Shown: positions 35,846-45,098, numbered from the stretch's first letter. The stretch: DNA of 52,343 bases from Actinomycetes bacterium (GCA_025356335.1 JANXUF010000096.1:1-52343), one strand, 5' to 3'. Notes: generated from the letters alone by a model not told the origin. Numbers and translations are program-made.

Positions 35846-36697
35846 TTGTCGCGTCACGACAACTTCGAACAGATCTCGCCGGAGGTCGGCCAACTCGACG
35901 AACAGGCCTTCGAGGATTCGATGGCCGACAACGCCGACGAGACACTCGGACTGCTCGCCGACCTGACCGGAGCGACCGATCAGAAACTCCGCGAGCTCGC
36001 CAAGCGTCTGGCCGGTCGGCTGATGCTCGATGTCACGCGGCGGGGGCCATCCCGGCGATCAGGCATCGGCCGGATCGAGACGACGAGCTACGACGACGAA
36101 GGAGACCTCGACCTCGACGCCAGTATCGAGGCGATCGCCGAATCGTTCGGGACGGACCAGCGGCTCGATGTCGACCGGCTGAGGTCGCGTCGCTGGACGA
36201 AACCGACGACAGCGCTGTGCCTGGTGGTCGATCGCAGCGGTTCGATGTCGGGGGAGTCGCTGGCAAGCGCGGCGATGGGTGCAGCGGCCGTCGCTTGGCG
36301 GGCACCGCTCGACTACAGCGTGCTCGTGTTCGCCAAGGAAGTGATCGTCGCCAAGAGCCAGGACGGTGACAGGGCAGCGGAGTCTGTCGTCGACGCAGTG
36401 CTCAGCCTGCGCGGCTTCGGCACGACCGACGTCGCCGGTGCGTTGCGGATCGCGGCAGAGCAACTGGCGCGCAGCCGTGCCAGTCGCAAGATCACGGTAC
36501 TGTTGTCGGACTGCCGCTCGACCATCGACGGCGACGTGGTGGCCGCAGCTGCCGCACTCGACGAGCTGTGCATCGTCGCCCCGGAATCCGATTGCGACGA
36601 CGCCCGTGAACTCGCCGCCGCGTCAGGAGCCAAGTGGACAACCGTCGCCGGCCCCAGCCACATCGCCGAGGCCATTGCCAGAGTGCTCGACCAGTAA
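35846..36697 (+). CDS. VWA-domain protein, partner of MoxR ATPase
   Basis: A 283-residue protein with a C-terminal von Willebrand A domain. The metal-binding MIDAS motif is DRSGSMSGE (D129, S131, S133). The N-terminal half (SPEVGQLDEQAFEDSMADNADETLGLLADLTGA) is helical, as in BatA/CoxE-like partners of MoxR. The start is uncertain: the frame is open back to 35711, with family-like sequence from about 35790, but no ATG or GTG lies there; the first start codon is this TTG. A CoxE-like function is likely, but the client is unknown. Confidence 0.82.
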   Translation: MSRHDNFEQISPEVGQLDEQAFEDSMADNADETLGLLADLTGATDQKLRELAKRLAGRLMLDVTRRGPSRRSGIGRIETTSYDDEGDLDLDASIEAIAESFGTDQRLDVDRLRSRRWTKPTTALCLVVDRSGSMSGESLASAAMGAAAVAWRAPLDYSVLVFAKEVIVAKSQDGDRAAESVVDAVLSLRGFGTTDVAGALRIAAEQLARSRASRKITVLLSDCRSTIDGDVVAAAAALDELCIVAPESDCDDARELAAASGAKWTTVAGPSHIAEAIARVLDQ

Positions 36698-36845
36698 GCC
36701 ACGTTCTGTCGCCAGCGATGGTGTAGTTCGTGGACTCCGCGACGCAGAGGTGACCCCTCGCTCGATCGGGAGGCCACGTTCTGTCGCCAGCGATAGTGCA
36801 GTTCGCGAACGTCGCGACGCAGAAGTGTCCCCTCGCCCGAGCGGC
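36698..36845 (+). repeat. Tandem duplication of a 75-bp unit
   Basis: The segment starting GCCACGTTCTGTCGCCAGCG at 36698 is repeated at 36773, again beginning GCCACGTTCTGTCGCCAGCG. The copies differ by scattered point changes. It fills the gap between the VWA gene and the LCP gene. Confidence 0.85.
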
Positions 36846-36876
36846 CGTCGCCGCAACATCATCCTGATGGCGCAGG

Positions 36877-38295
36877 TCAGTGACAGGTGAGATCGGCGGT
36901 GGGGTAGATGCCTTTTTGCGTCTCGGTGGCGCTGACCGATGGCAGTGTCGTCGGCGTCGTCGATGAGGACGTGCTCGATGAGGACGTGCTCGATGAGGAC
37001 TTCGAGGGCTTCGTGGTCGCCGGTGCCCTGGTCGAGGGCGCCGATGCCACGGTCGTATCGACAGCGGATACCGAGGTCGAGTTGGCTGCTGAGTCGGTGA
37101 CCTGAGTGGGGGCATCGGCGAGCTTGGCCTGGCCGCGGAAGACGGCGAGGATCGCCTTCATGTTCGGTGTGTCGATCGTCGGCCGGATGACCTGGGCGCT
37201 CCCGGCGAGGAAGCCGACGCCGGCGATCTGATACTGCTTCACTTTGGCCGGATCGAATGTGCGCATCGCGCCGGCGACATCGAGGAGTTGCTGAACCGTC
37301 AACGCCTGATCAACGGTCACCTTGCCGATGATCGCATTGATCAGATTGTTGGCGACGACGGGGTTGGTCGCACCCTCGTCGATCGCCTTCTGCAGCACCC
37401 GCTTGATGAAGTCCTGCTGCCGCGTGATCCGGCCGTAGTCGCTCGACGGGTCGTCCTTCCACGTGTTCGTCGTCGGATCGAGGTATTGGTAGTGCCGCGA
37501 ACGAACATAGGCCAGCGCTTCGTCGCCCTGCATCGCGTGGCAGCCGGTTCCGTCGAACTCGAACCCGGTATGGGTATCGCGTGCTGCATAGGTGAACGGG
37601 ACGCTGATACCGCCGACGGCATTGACGAGCGCCTGGAACGCACAGAAGTCGACGTTGACCCAATGGTCGATCGACAGCCCGAAGTTGGTGTGGATCGTGT
37701 CGATCAACTTCTGCACGTTGTTCGGATCCCAGGCCGAGTTGATGCGACCGGAGGAGTTGCCGATCTTCACCCACAGGTCACGCGGGAACGACAGGATGGC
37801 CGCCTGGCTGGTCGTCGGATCGACACGCAGGATGAGGATGGCGTCGCTGCGCGAACCCATGTCGGAGCGGTCGCCGATGCCTCCGTAGTACTTCGAATTC
37901 GGGTCGATACAGGTCGTGTTGTCGGTACCGGTGAGCAGGAAGTTGAGCGCGCCGACATCAGCCTGCGGGAACGTGGCGTCAGGCGCTGCTGACCCGGCAA
38001 GAGTGGCACCCGGGGCGGCGGTGGCACTGGGGGCGATGGTGCCGCCCGGCGCAGCTGCGCCGCCGCCCGTCGAAACGGTCGGATCGAATGCCGGTCTGAC
38101 GATGATCGAGGCGCGGTTGAGGCTCTCGAGCTTCTTCGTCCCGATCCATACGGCGAAACTGCCGATCAGCGACACCAACGCGAGGACCAGGCAGATGGCG
38201 ACGATGAGCCGTTGCACCATCGTGTGGCGATGCAGCTTGCGGTGCTTGACCGGGGCGAGCTCGATTTCGTTGCTGTCGCCGGACTCCGTCGCCAT
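36877..38295 (-). CDS. LytR-CpsA-Psr (LCP) family cell-wall ligase
   Basis: A 472-residue membrane-anchored LCP protein; these transfer glycopolymers such as arabinogalactan or teichoic acid from lipid carriers to peptidoglycan. A short cytosolic tail and one transmembrane segment (about 29-51) are followed by an extracellular Ala/Gly/Thr linker. The catalytic LCP domain (about 110-330) contains RSDAILILRVDP, SFPRDLWV and GRITRQQDF with the conserved Arg and Asp. The C-terminus is a Ser/Thr-rich tail; three 15-nt repeats at 36962-37006 encode part of it (SSSTS). It is encoded alone. Confidence 0.9.
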   Translation of the reverse strand: MATESGDSNEIELAPVKHRKLHRHTMVQRLIVAICLVLALVSLIGSFAVWIGTKKLESLNRASIIVRPAFDPTVSTGGGAAAPGGTIAPSATAAPGATLAGSAAPDATFPQADVGALNFLLTGTDNTTCIDPNSKYYGGIGDRSDMGSRSDAILILRVDPTTSQAAILSFPRDLWVKIGNSSGRINSAWDPNNVQKLIDTIHTNFGLSIDHWVNVDFCAFQALVNAVGGISVPFTYAARDTHTGFEFDGTGCHAMQGDEALAYVRSRHYQYLDPTTNTWKDDPSSDYGRITRQQDFIKRVLQKAIDEGATNPVVANNLINAIIGKVTVDQALTVQQLLDVAGAMRTFDPAKVKQYQIAGVGFLAGSAQVIRPTIDTPNMKAILAVFRGQAKLADAPTQVTDSAANSTSVSAVDTTVASAPSTRAPATTKPSKSSSSTSSSSTSSSTTPTTLPSVSATETQKGIYPTADLTCH

Positions 38296-38375
38296 GAGTT
38301 GAGCAGGCTACCGCAGGCCTTCGTGAGTCCGCGAGCAGGCATCGACCACGGGCCTCGGAGCCGGGCGAACTCGCC

Positions 38376-38479
38376 GAGCAGCGAACCCGGAGAGCGGTGG
38401 CCTCAGAGCAGCGAACCCGGAGAGCGGTGGCCTCAGAGCGGTGGCCTCAGAGCAGCGAACCCGGAGAGCGGTGGCCTCA
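38376..38479 (+). repeat. 30-nt tandem repeats after valS
   Basis: A 30-nt unit, GAGCAGCGAACCCGGAGAGC plus 10 more bases, occurs at 38376-38405, 38406-38435 and 38450-38479, with a 14-nt partial copy at 38436-38449. The last copy contains the valS stop codon. Confidence 0.85.
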
Positions 38480-41002
38480 GACGGGCGCGAGGACGACCTC
38501 GACCGCCAACGGACCGTCCGTCGGCAGGTACGTGAGCGAGGCGATCGACCCGGCCGATGTCAGGTCGGCGGCGCCGAGGCGGAGAGCGTCCAGCGTCGCT
38601 GCCGGTCCGGAAACCGTTGCCGTCTCGACGGGGGCGCGCTGTGACACCTTGGCAGCTGTCTTCGCCCGCCGAACGGCGGTGAGCGCTTCGGACGCGGCGA
38701 GCAGCGGTGCTTGGTCGAGTGACACGGCGGTCATCTTCGGCCACGGTTGCAGGTGGACCGATCCGTTCTGCCACCAACTCCACACCTCTTCGGTGACGAA
38801 TGGCATGAACGGTGCGAACAGGCAGTGCAGCGTGGCGAGGGCTTGGCGCAGCGCGGCAACCGCCGAAAGTCCACCCTGGTAGGCGCGGGTCTTGACGAGT
38901 TCGACGTAGTCGTCGCAGAACCACCAGAAGAACGATTCGGTGCGTTCGAGGGCTCTGGCATAGTCGAAACTCTCAAACGCCTGCGTGGCTTCGTCGACGA
39001 CGCCGGCGAGACGGTCGAGCATCAACTGGTCGAGCAGATCGGTGACTCCGGCGGATTCGTCACCCTCGAAGCCGAGGACGAACTTCGACACGTTGAGCAG
39101 TTTGTTGGCGAGCTTGCGACCGACCTTCATCTGCTCTTCGCTGTAGGCCGTGTCGACGCCGGGACGTGCAGATGCTGACCAATAGCGAACGGCGTCCGTG
39201 CCGTACTGGTCGAACATCGCCAATGGGGTGACGACGTTGCCCTTCGACTTCGACATCTTCTTACGGTCAGGGTCGAGGATCCAGCCGGAGAGCGCTGCAT
39301 TGCGCCACGGGACGGTGCCGTGTTCCCAGTGGCTGCGCACGATCGTCGAGAACAGCCACGTACGGATGATGTCGTGGGCCTGCGGACGCAGGTCCATCGG
39401 GAACACCCTGGCGAACAGGTCGGCATCGTCTTCCCAGCGGCCGCCGATCTGCGGTGTCAATGACGACGTCGCCCACGTGTCCATCACGTCCGGGTCGCCG
39501 ATGAACCCGCCGGCGGCACCACGTTGATCGGCGGTGTATCCGGTCGGCGCGTCGGTCGACGGATCGATCGGCAGGAGCGATTCGTCCGGCACGAGCGGAT
39601 GGTCGTAGTCCGGATTGGCATCGGCATCGAGCGCGTACCAGACCGGCACAGGCACGCCGAAGAAGCGCTGGCGGCTGACGAGCCAGTCGCCGTTGAGACC
39701 CTCGACCCAGTTCGTGTAGCGGTGCTGCATATGGGCTGGATGCCACGTCATCTCGTCGCCCCTCGCCACGAGTTCACCGCGCAGATCAGCCTCGCGACCG
39801 CCGTTGCGGATGTACCACTGGCGGCTGGCGACGATCTCCAGCGGGCGATCGCCGCGCTCGTAGTACTTCACCGGGTGGGTGATCGGCCGGACGTCGCCGA
39901 GCAGGTCGCCAGACTCGCGGAACTGTTCGACGATCAGCCGCTGCGCCTGCTTGGCGGTCTTGCCGGCGAGTTCGCCGTACTTCGCCAGGCCCTCGGCCTC
40001 GGTGATCCACGGGGTCTCGGCGACGAGCCGGCCGTCACGACCGACGATGGCGCGCGTCGGCAGGTCGAGCTCGCGCCACCACGTCACGTCCGTCGTGTCG
40101 CCGAACGTGCAGATCATGGCGATGCCGGTGCCCTTGTCCGGGTCGGCGAGCTTGTGGGCGAGCACGGGCACTTCGACGCCGAACACCGGCGTGCGCACGG
40201 TGGCACCGTCGAAGAACGGTTGGTAACGCTCGTCATCGGGGTGGGCGACGAGGGCGACGCAGGCCGGCATCAGTTCCGGTCGGGTGGTGTCGATGACGAT
40301 GTCGCCACCGCCGTCGGTGCGGTGGAAGGCGAGCTTGTGGTAGGCGCCGGCGACCTCACGGTCCTCCATCTCCGCCTGGGCCACGGCCGTCTTGTAGTCG
40401 ACATCCCAGAGCGTCGGTGCTTCCTGCGTGTAGGCCTCACCGCGATCGAGATTGCGCAGGAAGGCCCGTTGGCTGGCGCGACGGCTGTGCTCGTCGATCG
40501 TCGTGTAGAGCAGGCTCCAGTCGTATGACAGGCCGAGGCGGCGGAGCACGTTCTCGAAGATGTGCTCGTCCTGGCTGACGAGCTCTTCGCACAGCGTGAT
40601 GAAGTTCGGTCGAGAGATCGGGATCGCCTGATGATCCTTCGGCGGGTCGCCGCGGAACGGCGGCTCGAACGTTGCGTCGAAGGCCACCGACGGGTCACAG
40701 CGGACCCCGAAATAGTTCTGCACGCGGCGCTCGGTGGCGAGCCCGTTGTCGTCCCAGCCGATCGGATAGAACACGGACTTGCCGGTCATCCGCTGATAGC
40801 GGGCGATCGTGTCGGTGTGCGTATAGCTGAACACGTGACCGACATGCAGCGAACCGCTGACCGTCGGGGGCGGCGTGTCGATCGAGAATACGTCGCCGCG
40901 GGCTGCTTGGCGGTCGAAGCGATAGATGTCGTCGTCATCCCATCGCTGGATCCATGAAGCTTCGATGCCGTCGAGCGACGGCTTGTCCGGAACGGTACCC
41001 AT
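38477..41002 (-). CDS. valS: Valyl-tRNA synthetase
   Basis: An 841-residue class I synthetase that charges tRNA-Val. The ATP-binding HIGH motif is HVGH (53-56, in PPPTVSGSLHVGHVF) and KMSKS is KMSKSKGN near residue 580. The editing (CP1) region TTRPELMPACVALVAHPDD is present. The GWDDNGLATERRVQN block is of the archaeal/rickettsial-like type found in many actinobacteria rather than the E. coli type, and the length lacks a long C-terminal coiled coil. The ATG at 41002 gives MGTVPDKP; the 24 upstream residues are doubtful. It diverges from cysS. Confidence 0.95.
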   Translation of the reverse strand: MGTVPDKPSLDGIEASWIQRWDDDDIYRFDRQAARGDVFSIDTPPPTVSGSLHVGHVFSYTHTDTIARYQRMTGKSVFYPIGWDDNGLATERRVQNYFGVRCDPSVAFDATFEPPFRGDPPKDHQAIPISRPNFITLCEELVSQDEHIFENVLRRLGLSYDWSLLYTTIDEHSRRASQRAFLRNLDRGEAYTQEAPTLWDVDYKTAVAQAEMEDREVAGAYHKLAFHRTDGGGDIVIDTTRPELMPACVALVAHPDDERYQPFFDGATVRTPVFGVEVPVLAHKLADPDKGTGIAMICTFGDTTDVTWWRELDLPTRAIVGRDGRLVAETPWITEAEGLAKYGELAGKTAKQAQRLIVEQFRESGDLLGDVRPITHPVKYYERGDRPLEIVASRQWYIRNGGREADLRGELVARGDEMTWHPAHMQHRYTNWVEGLNGDWLVSRQRFFGVPVPVWYALDADANPDYDHPLVPDESLLPIDPSTDAPTGYTADQRGAAGGFIGDPDVMDTWATSSLTPQIGGRWEDDADLFARVFPMDLRPQAHDIIRTWLFSTIVRSHWEHGTVPWRNAALSGWILDPDRKKMSKSKGNVVTPLAMFDQYGTDAVRYWSASARPGVDTAYSEEQMKVGRKLANKLLNVSKFVLGFEGDESAGVTDLLDQLMLDRLAGVVDEATQAFESFDYARALERTESFFWWFCDDYVELVKTRAYQGGLSAVAALRQALATLHCLFAPFMPFVTEEVWSWWQNGSVHLQPWPKMTAVSLDQAPLLAASEALTAVRRAKTAAKVSQRAPVETATVSGPAATLDALRLGAADLTSAGSIASLTYLPTDGPLAVEVVLAPV

Positions 41003-41121
41003 AGGACATTTCACGGTACTCGCCCGGCCTGCTGACTCACACCTCAGTTTCGTCCCGTCGACCTCGCTGACCATGGAATTCCCGGTCGCGGCGCTCTGCG
41101 GTGCGCATACGCTTGGGAACG

Positions 41122-42537
41122 ATGCTCAACTTGTACGACACCGCCACCGGCCAGATCAGGGAGCTCGCGATGCGCGACCCGGGCACCGTGAGCATCTACG
41201 TGTGTGGGCCGACGGTCTACGGTCCGCCGCATCTCGGCCACGGTCGGGCGACGCTCGTCTACGACATCCTTCGCCGCTATCTCGAGTGGACCGGCCTGCG
41301 CGTGCGGCATGTCTCCAACATCACCGATATCGACGACAAGATCATCGAGCGCGCCAATCGGGAGGATCGTCCGTGGCAGGACATCACCCACAAGTGCGAG
41401 AACGTGTGGTGGAAGGCGATGGACTCGATGGACGTGTTGCGTCCGACCGACATCCCGCACGCCACGGCGTACGTCGAACAGATGGTCGAGATGATCGGCC
41501 AGATCGTCGACATCGGTCGCGGCTATGTCACCGACGATGGCGTCTACCTGTCTGTCCGCTCGATCGAGGACTATGGTCTGCTTGCCCATCAGAAACTCGA
41601 CGACATGCTGTCCGGTGGAGGCGACCGCGAACTCGTCGGTGCCGAGAACAAGCACGATCCCGCCGACTTCGCGATGTGGAAGCTGTCCAAGCCCGGCGAG
41701 CCGTCGTGGCCGTCTCCGTGGGGTGCTGGTCGGCCTGGGTGGCACAGCGAATGTGTGGTGATGAGCCTCGATCTACTCGGCGAGGGTTTCGACCTGCATG
41801 CCGGCGGTCAGGACCTGAGGTTCCCTCATCACGAGAACGAACGCGCCCAGGCCGTCGCGCTCGGCAAGACGTTCGCCAACCATTGGATGCACCACGCGTT
41901 CGTGGTCGACGGCGAGGGCGAGAAGTTGTCGAAGAGTCTCGGCAACTTCACCAACCTCCTCGACCTGACCGACACGATGGATCCCCGCAGCTACCGGTTG
42001 CTGCTGCTGCAGAGTCACTACCGCTCGCCGGTTTCGGTGAATCCCGAGACGATCGGCGCTGCCGAGCGGGCCCTCGCCGGCATCGACACGTTCGTCCGCA
42101 GAGCCACCGCATTCCTCTCCGTCGACGCTGATCGTGCCGTCATCGCTGATCGAGCCGTCATCGCCGATCGTGTGGTCGTCGCCGATCCTGCAGTACTGGC
42201 AGCATTTCGGGAGCGGATGGACGACGACCTCGACACCGCCAATGCCTTGGCGCTCGTGTTCGACGCCGCCCGTCGGGGGAACGCAGCGATCGACGCCGAT
42301 GACACCGGTGCTGTCGGTGTTGCATTGGCAACCGTGAACGAGTTGACGAGTGCCGTCGGACTGCTGTTGAAGGCCGACATCGACGAGATTCCCGCCGAGG
42401 CCTCCGCCAAGGCGGCAGCGCTGGACGCAGCCCGAGCCGCCAAGGACTTCGCCGGCGCCGACACGTTGCGTGGCGAATTGCAGGCCGATGGCTGGATCGT
42501 CGAAACCACCAAGGCCGGCACCACCATCCGCCGCTGA
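41122..42537 (+). CDS. cysS: Cysteinyl-tRNA synthetase
   Basis: A 471-residue class I synthetase that charges tRNA-Cys. Zinc ligand C28 and the HIGH motif HLGH (37-40) lie in YVCGPTVYGPPHLGHGRA. The second zinc region is GWHSECVVMS with GGQDLRFPHHENE, and KMSKS is KLSKS (about 268-272). An Ala/Asp/Val insertion with an 18-nt DNA repeat lies between the catalytic core and the C-terminal helical domain. It resembles MshC in fold, but the intact Cys/KLSKS layout and length fit CysS. The ATG at 41122 is preferred to a GTG at 41101. Confidence 0.94.
   Translation: MLNLYDTATGQIRELAMRDPGTVSIYVCGPTVYGPPHLGHGRATLVYDILRRYLEWTGLRVRHVSNITDIDDKIIERANREDRPWQDITHKCENVWWKAMDSMDVLRPTDIPHATAYVEQMVEMIGQIVDIGRGYVTDDGVYLSVRSIEDYGLLAHQKLDDMLSGGGDRELVGAENKHDPADFAMWKLSKPGEPSWPSPWGAGRPGWHSECVVMSLDLLGEGFDLHAGGQDLRFPHHENERAQAVALGKTFANHWMHHAFVVDGEGEKLSKSLGNFTNLLDLTDTMDPRSYRLLLLQSHYRSPVSVNPETIGAAERALAGIDTFVRRATAFLSVDADRAVIADRAVIADRVVVADPAVLAAFRERMDDDLDTANALALVFDAARRGNAAIDADDTGAVGVALATVNELTSAVGLLLKADIDEIPAEASAKAAALDAARAAKDFAGADTLRGELQADGWIVETTKAGTTIRR
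42127..42195 (+). repeat. 18-nt tandem repeat inside cysS
   Basis: Units GCTGATCGTGCCGTCATC start at 42127, 42145 and 42163, with a partial fourth at 42181. They encode repeated ADRAVI hexapeptides, an in-frame expansion in a linker. Confidence 0.8.
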
Positions 42538-42592
42538 CGAAGCGCCAGCGCCAGTGCCGCTCTGCCATCACCCTCCCCGGTTGACGCCCAAC

Positions 42593-42637
42593 TTCAGGCA
42601 GAGGATCTCGCCTCAGGCGAAAGAATCGCCGCCTGAA
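42593..42637. repeat. 45-nt hairpin element A
   Basis: It begins TTCAGGCAGAG and ends GCCGCCTGAA, folding into an imperfect stem closed by TTCAGGC/GCCTGAA, with CGCCT/AGGCG at the tip. It overlaps the last codons and stop of the nuclease gene. Its reverse orientation partner is element B; 35 of 45 positions match. Confidence 0.75.
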
Positions 42638-43541
42638 CTTGCAAGGTGCTCGCCGTTTGGATGCAACCGAGCATCCACGTCGCCCGGTGGACGACGTCGT
42701 CTCGGGTGAAGGTGAGGACCAGGTTGCCGGCAAGTGAGAGCTCGGTGTGGCGTCTGGCGTCGTTCTGTACCTGCATGCGACTCGAGTGTGTGGTGTGGCC
42801 GGACACTTCGACGACGAGATTTCCGGGAAAGCAGAAGTCGACCCGCGCGACCGTGCGGCTTCCGTCCCTGAATATCCGCTGTGTTGCCGGCCTCGGCAGC
42901 CCAGCTTCGCGGACGGCGGCGAGGAAACGACGTTCGAGAGAGCTCTCGCCACCCGTATCGGTCAATGCTTCGACGAGGTCCCGATAGCGCCGTCCAGCCG
43001 AAGCCGAACCCGACAGCACCCGATCCCGGAGGCGTGACTCGGACAGCAACCGGAGGCGTATGGCGGAGTCGATTGCGTTGGAGATCTCCGCCCGGCTGAA
43101 GTTGAAATTCGCCGACTCGACGATCAGCCGTTCAGCGCTGAGCGCGCGAAGGCCGTCGATGGAAACGATGTCGCCAGGCCTGAACGGCTCGATCGAGGAG
43201 CTCACGAGTCCGGGAGCGCGCATCGATCGGTGTGCTCGGGGAACGAGGTATTCCAGCGAGTCGGCGTTGAATCCGTCCAGGTGATGCAGTCGGCCAGACG
43301 ATCGGCCGGCGATGCAGCCATGTCCGTCGAGACCGAGGAAGCCGCCGGTCAGCGATTGGTGCCACGTGCTCGCCGACCCGGCAATGACGAACGCGCGAGG
43401 CCCGTATCTGTGGAGCAGGCCTGCCGCCACCCAGCGGTGACGAAGCGACGAGCCAACGCCCAGGTCGGTCAGTTGCCGGATCGAGATCGCGCCGTGCTGC
43501 CTCGCGGCGGTGGTGACAACCCGTCGATACCGTTCGTTCAT
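42594..43541 (-). CDS. AbiEi-like antitoxin domain fused to DUF559/Vsr-like nuclease
   Basis: A 315-residue protein. The N-terminal part (about 1-70, AARQHGAISIRQLTDLGVG then RWVAAGLLHRYGPRAFVI) is the winged-helix type seen in AbiEi antitoxins. The C-terminal part (about 205-300: SLERRFLAAVREAGLP, VARVDFCFPGNLVVEVSGHTTHS, then FTRDDV) matches the DUF559/very-short-patch-repair endonuclease fold with its D and E residues; the usual VEVDG is here VEVSG. No AbiEii toxin is adjacent. The gene is bracketed by related 45-nt hairpins in inverted orientation, which hints at a mobile unit. The start at 43541 is ATG. Confidence 0.75.
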   Translation of the reverse strand: MNERYRRVVTTAARQHGAISIRQLTDLGVGSSLRHRWVAAGLLHRYGPRAFVIAGSASTWHQSLTGGFLGLDGHGCIAGRSSGRLHHLDGFNADSLEYLVPRAHRSMRAPGLVSSSIEPFRPGDIVSIDGLRALSAERLIVESANFNFSRAEISNAIDSAIRLRLLSESRLRDRVLSGSASAGRRYRDLVEALTDTGGESSLERRFLAAVREAGLPRPATQRIFRDGSRTVARVDFCFPGNLVVEVSGHTTHSSRMQVQNDARRHTELSLAGNLVLTFTRDDVVHRATWMLGCIQTASTLQVQAAILSPEARSSA

Positions 43542-43575
43542 CTGCTGATTGTGCGCCGTGGGTGTGACGGAGATC

Positions 43576-43620
43576 TTCGGGCGGAGAATCTCGCGCCAGC
43601 CGCGACATTCTCTGCCTGAA
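43576..43620. repeat. 45-nt hairpin element B
   Basis: TTCGGGCGGAGAATCTCGCG (43576-43595) pairs with CGCGACATTCTCTGCCTGAA (43601-43620) at 19 of 20 positions (two G-U), with loop CCAGC. Its reverse complement matches element A at 35 of 45 positions. It lies upstream of both the nuclease gene and the MFS gene. Confidence 0.8.
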
Positions 43621-43676
43621 CCTGCGACGGACGAGCGGCGCATTGGAGCGGCACCCTCGTTTGGCAGATAGAAACG

Positions 43677-44945
43677 GTGGACGTGTCCGAAGTCGTCTCG
43701 CCAGCCTCCGCTTCCGGCGGCGACCGTGGCGCAGGCGGTGGTGGTATCCCCAGTACCCCCGGCGGTCCGATGAAAGAGAAGTACACGTTCCCGCCGGGTT
43801 TCTGGATCATCTGGACGACGGTTGCCCTCGATCTCGTCGGCTTCGGGATGGTGGCGCCGATCCTTGGCATTTACGCAAAGCGTTTCCACGCAGGCGGACT
43901 TGCGGTCGGCCTGCTGTTCGCCGCCTTCTCCCTCGCCCAATTCATCTGCGCCCCGCTGCTCGGCAGACTGTCAGATCGCATCGGGCGCAAGCCGGTCATC
44001 CTCATCTCACTGTTCGGCACGGCGATCGGCAGTGTCGTCACCGGCGCAGCGAATGCGTTGTGGCTGCTATTTCTCGGGCGGATCATCGATGGAGCTTCTG
44101 GAGCGAGCGTGTCGGTCGCCCAAGGTGCAGTGACCGACGTAGCCGAGCCGAAGGATCGACCGCACCTGCTGGGGATGCTCGGCGCAGCGTTCGGTGTCGG
44201 ATTCGTCGTCGGACCGGCGCTCGGCGGGCTGGCGTCGATCGTCGGGACCCGGGTGCCGTTCTTCCTCGCAGGCGTTATCGCCTTCGTCAATGCGCTCGTT
44301 GCCATCAAGCGGTTGCCGGAGACGCGCAAACCCGACCGCACCGGCGCTCGTCCTGCCCGCGATGGCCGGGCATCTCGGCTGTGGACGTTCGCCATCGCCG
44401 GGTTCCTCGGCATCGGTGCGTTCAGCGGTTTCGAGTCGACGTTCTCCCTGTTTGCCAACAGACGGTTCGGCCTCGGGGAGCAGGGCGTCTCGGTCGTGTT
44501 CGTCGGCATCGGCGTCGTGCTGGTATTGGGGCAGATGCGTCTGATGCGACCTCTTGTCAAGCGCATCGGGTCGTTGCGCGCCCTGCAATACGGCCTTGGA
44601 CTGAACGGTGTCGGCCTGGCGTTATTGGCGGTCTCGCATCACTGGATCGTGCTGATCGCAGCGCTCTTTTCGCTGACGATCGGTCAGGCAATGGCGCAGC
44701 CGAACCTCACTGCCGTCGTTGCCGGCCGGGTTCCGGATCATCAGCGTGGGGAAGCGCTCGGCTTCCAGCAGGGTGCCAGCGCCGTCGGCCGAGTCGCCGG
44801 CCCCGCCCTCGCCGGCGCGTTGTACCAGCACGTCGGCGTGTCGACGCCCTACCTCGTCGGTGCGGTGTTGAGTGTTGTTGCGATCGCTGTACTCGCCGCG
44901 CCAAAACAGCCGGCGCTGATCGTCACCGACCAACCCGCCCACTGA
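43677..44945 (+). CDS. MFS transporter (TetA-like drug efflux family)
   Basis: A 422-residue major facilitator with 12 hydrophobic segments. The family motif between helices 2 and 3 is GRLSDRIGRKPV, and a motif C-like stretch (GAAFGVGFVVGPALGG) occurs in helix 5, typical of drug/H+ antiporters. A cytosolic loop (about 205-225, PETRKPDRTGARPARDGRA) separates the halves. The GTG at 43677 gives a Gly-rich leader of 31 residues; an ATG at 43770 (MKEKYTFPPGFW) may be the true start. The substrate is unknown. Confidence 0.85.
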   Translation: MDVSEVVSPASASGGDRGAGGGGIPSTPGGPMKEKYTFPPGFWIIWTTVALDLVGFGMVAPILGIYAKRFHAGGLAVGLLFAAFSLAQFICAPLLGRLSDRIGRKPVILISLFGTAIGSVVTGAANALWLLFLGRIIDGASGASVSVAQGAVTDVAEPKDRPHLLGMLGAAFGVGFVVGPALGGLASIVGTRVPFFLAGVIAFVNALVAIKRLPETRKPDRTGARPARDGRASRLWTFAIAGFLGIGAFSGFESTFSLFANRRFGLGEQGVSVVFVGIGVVLVLGQMRLMRPLVKRIGSLRALQYGLGLNGVGLALLAVSHHWIVLIAALFSLTIGQAMAQPNLTAVVAGRVPDHQRGEALGFQQGASAVGRVAGPALAGALYQHVGVSTPYLVGAVLSVVAIAVLAAPKQPALIVTDQPAH

Positions 44946-45098
44946 ACCGTTCCCGCCGAAGGCGCCCCTCTGCGGGACCGACGAGCGGGACGAGCATGCT
45001 CACGGCGCTGTACGGCCGAACCGGTAGCGGGCTGAACGAGAGGTCGGTTTCGCGTGTCGATGTTCGTCACGTTCACTTCGCACCAAACGTCTAGAGAC

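Noticed and set aside
36698..36845. CRISPR array
   Set aside because: Only two units without spacer-repeat structure; the second copy is a duplicate of the whole unit, and no cas gene is near.
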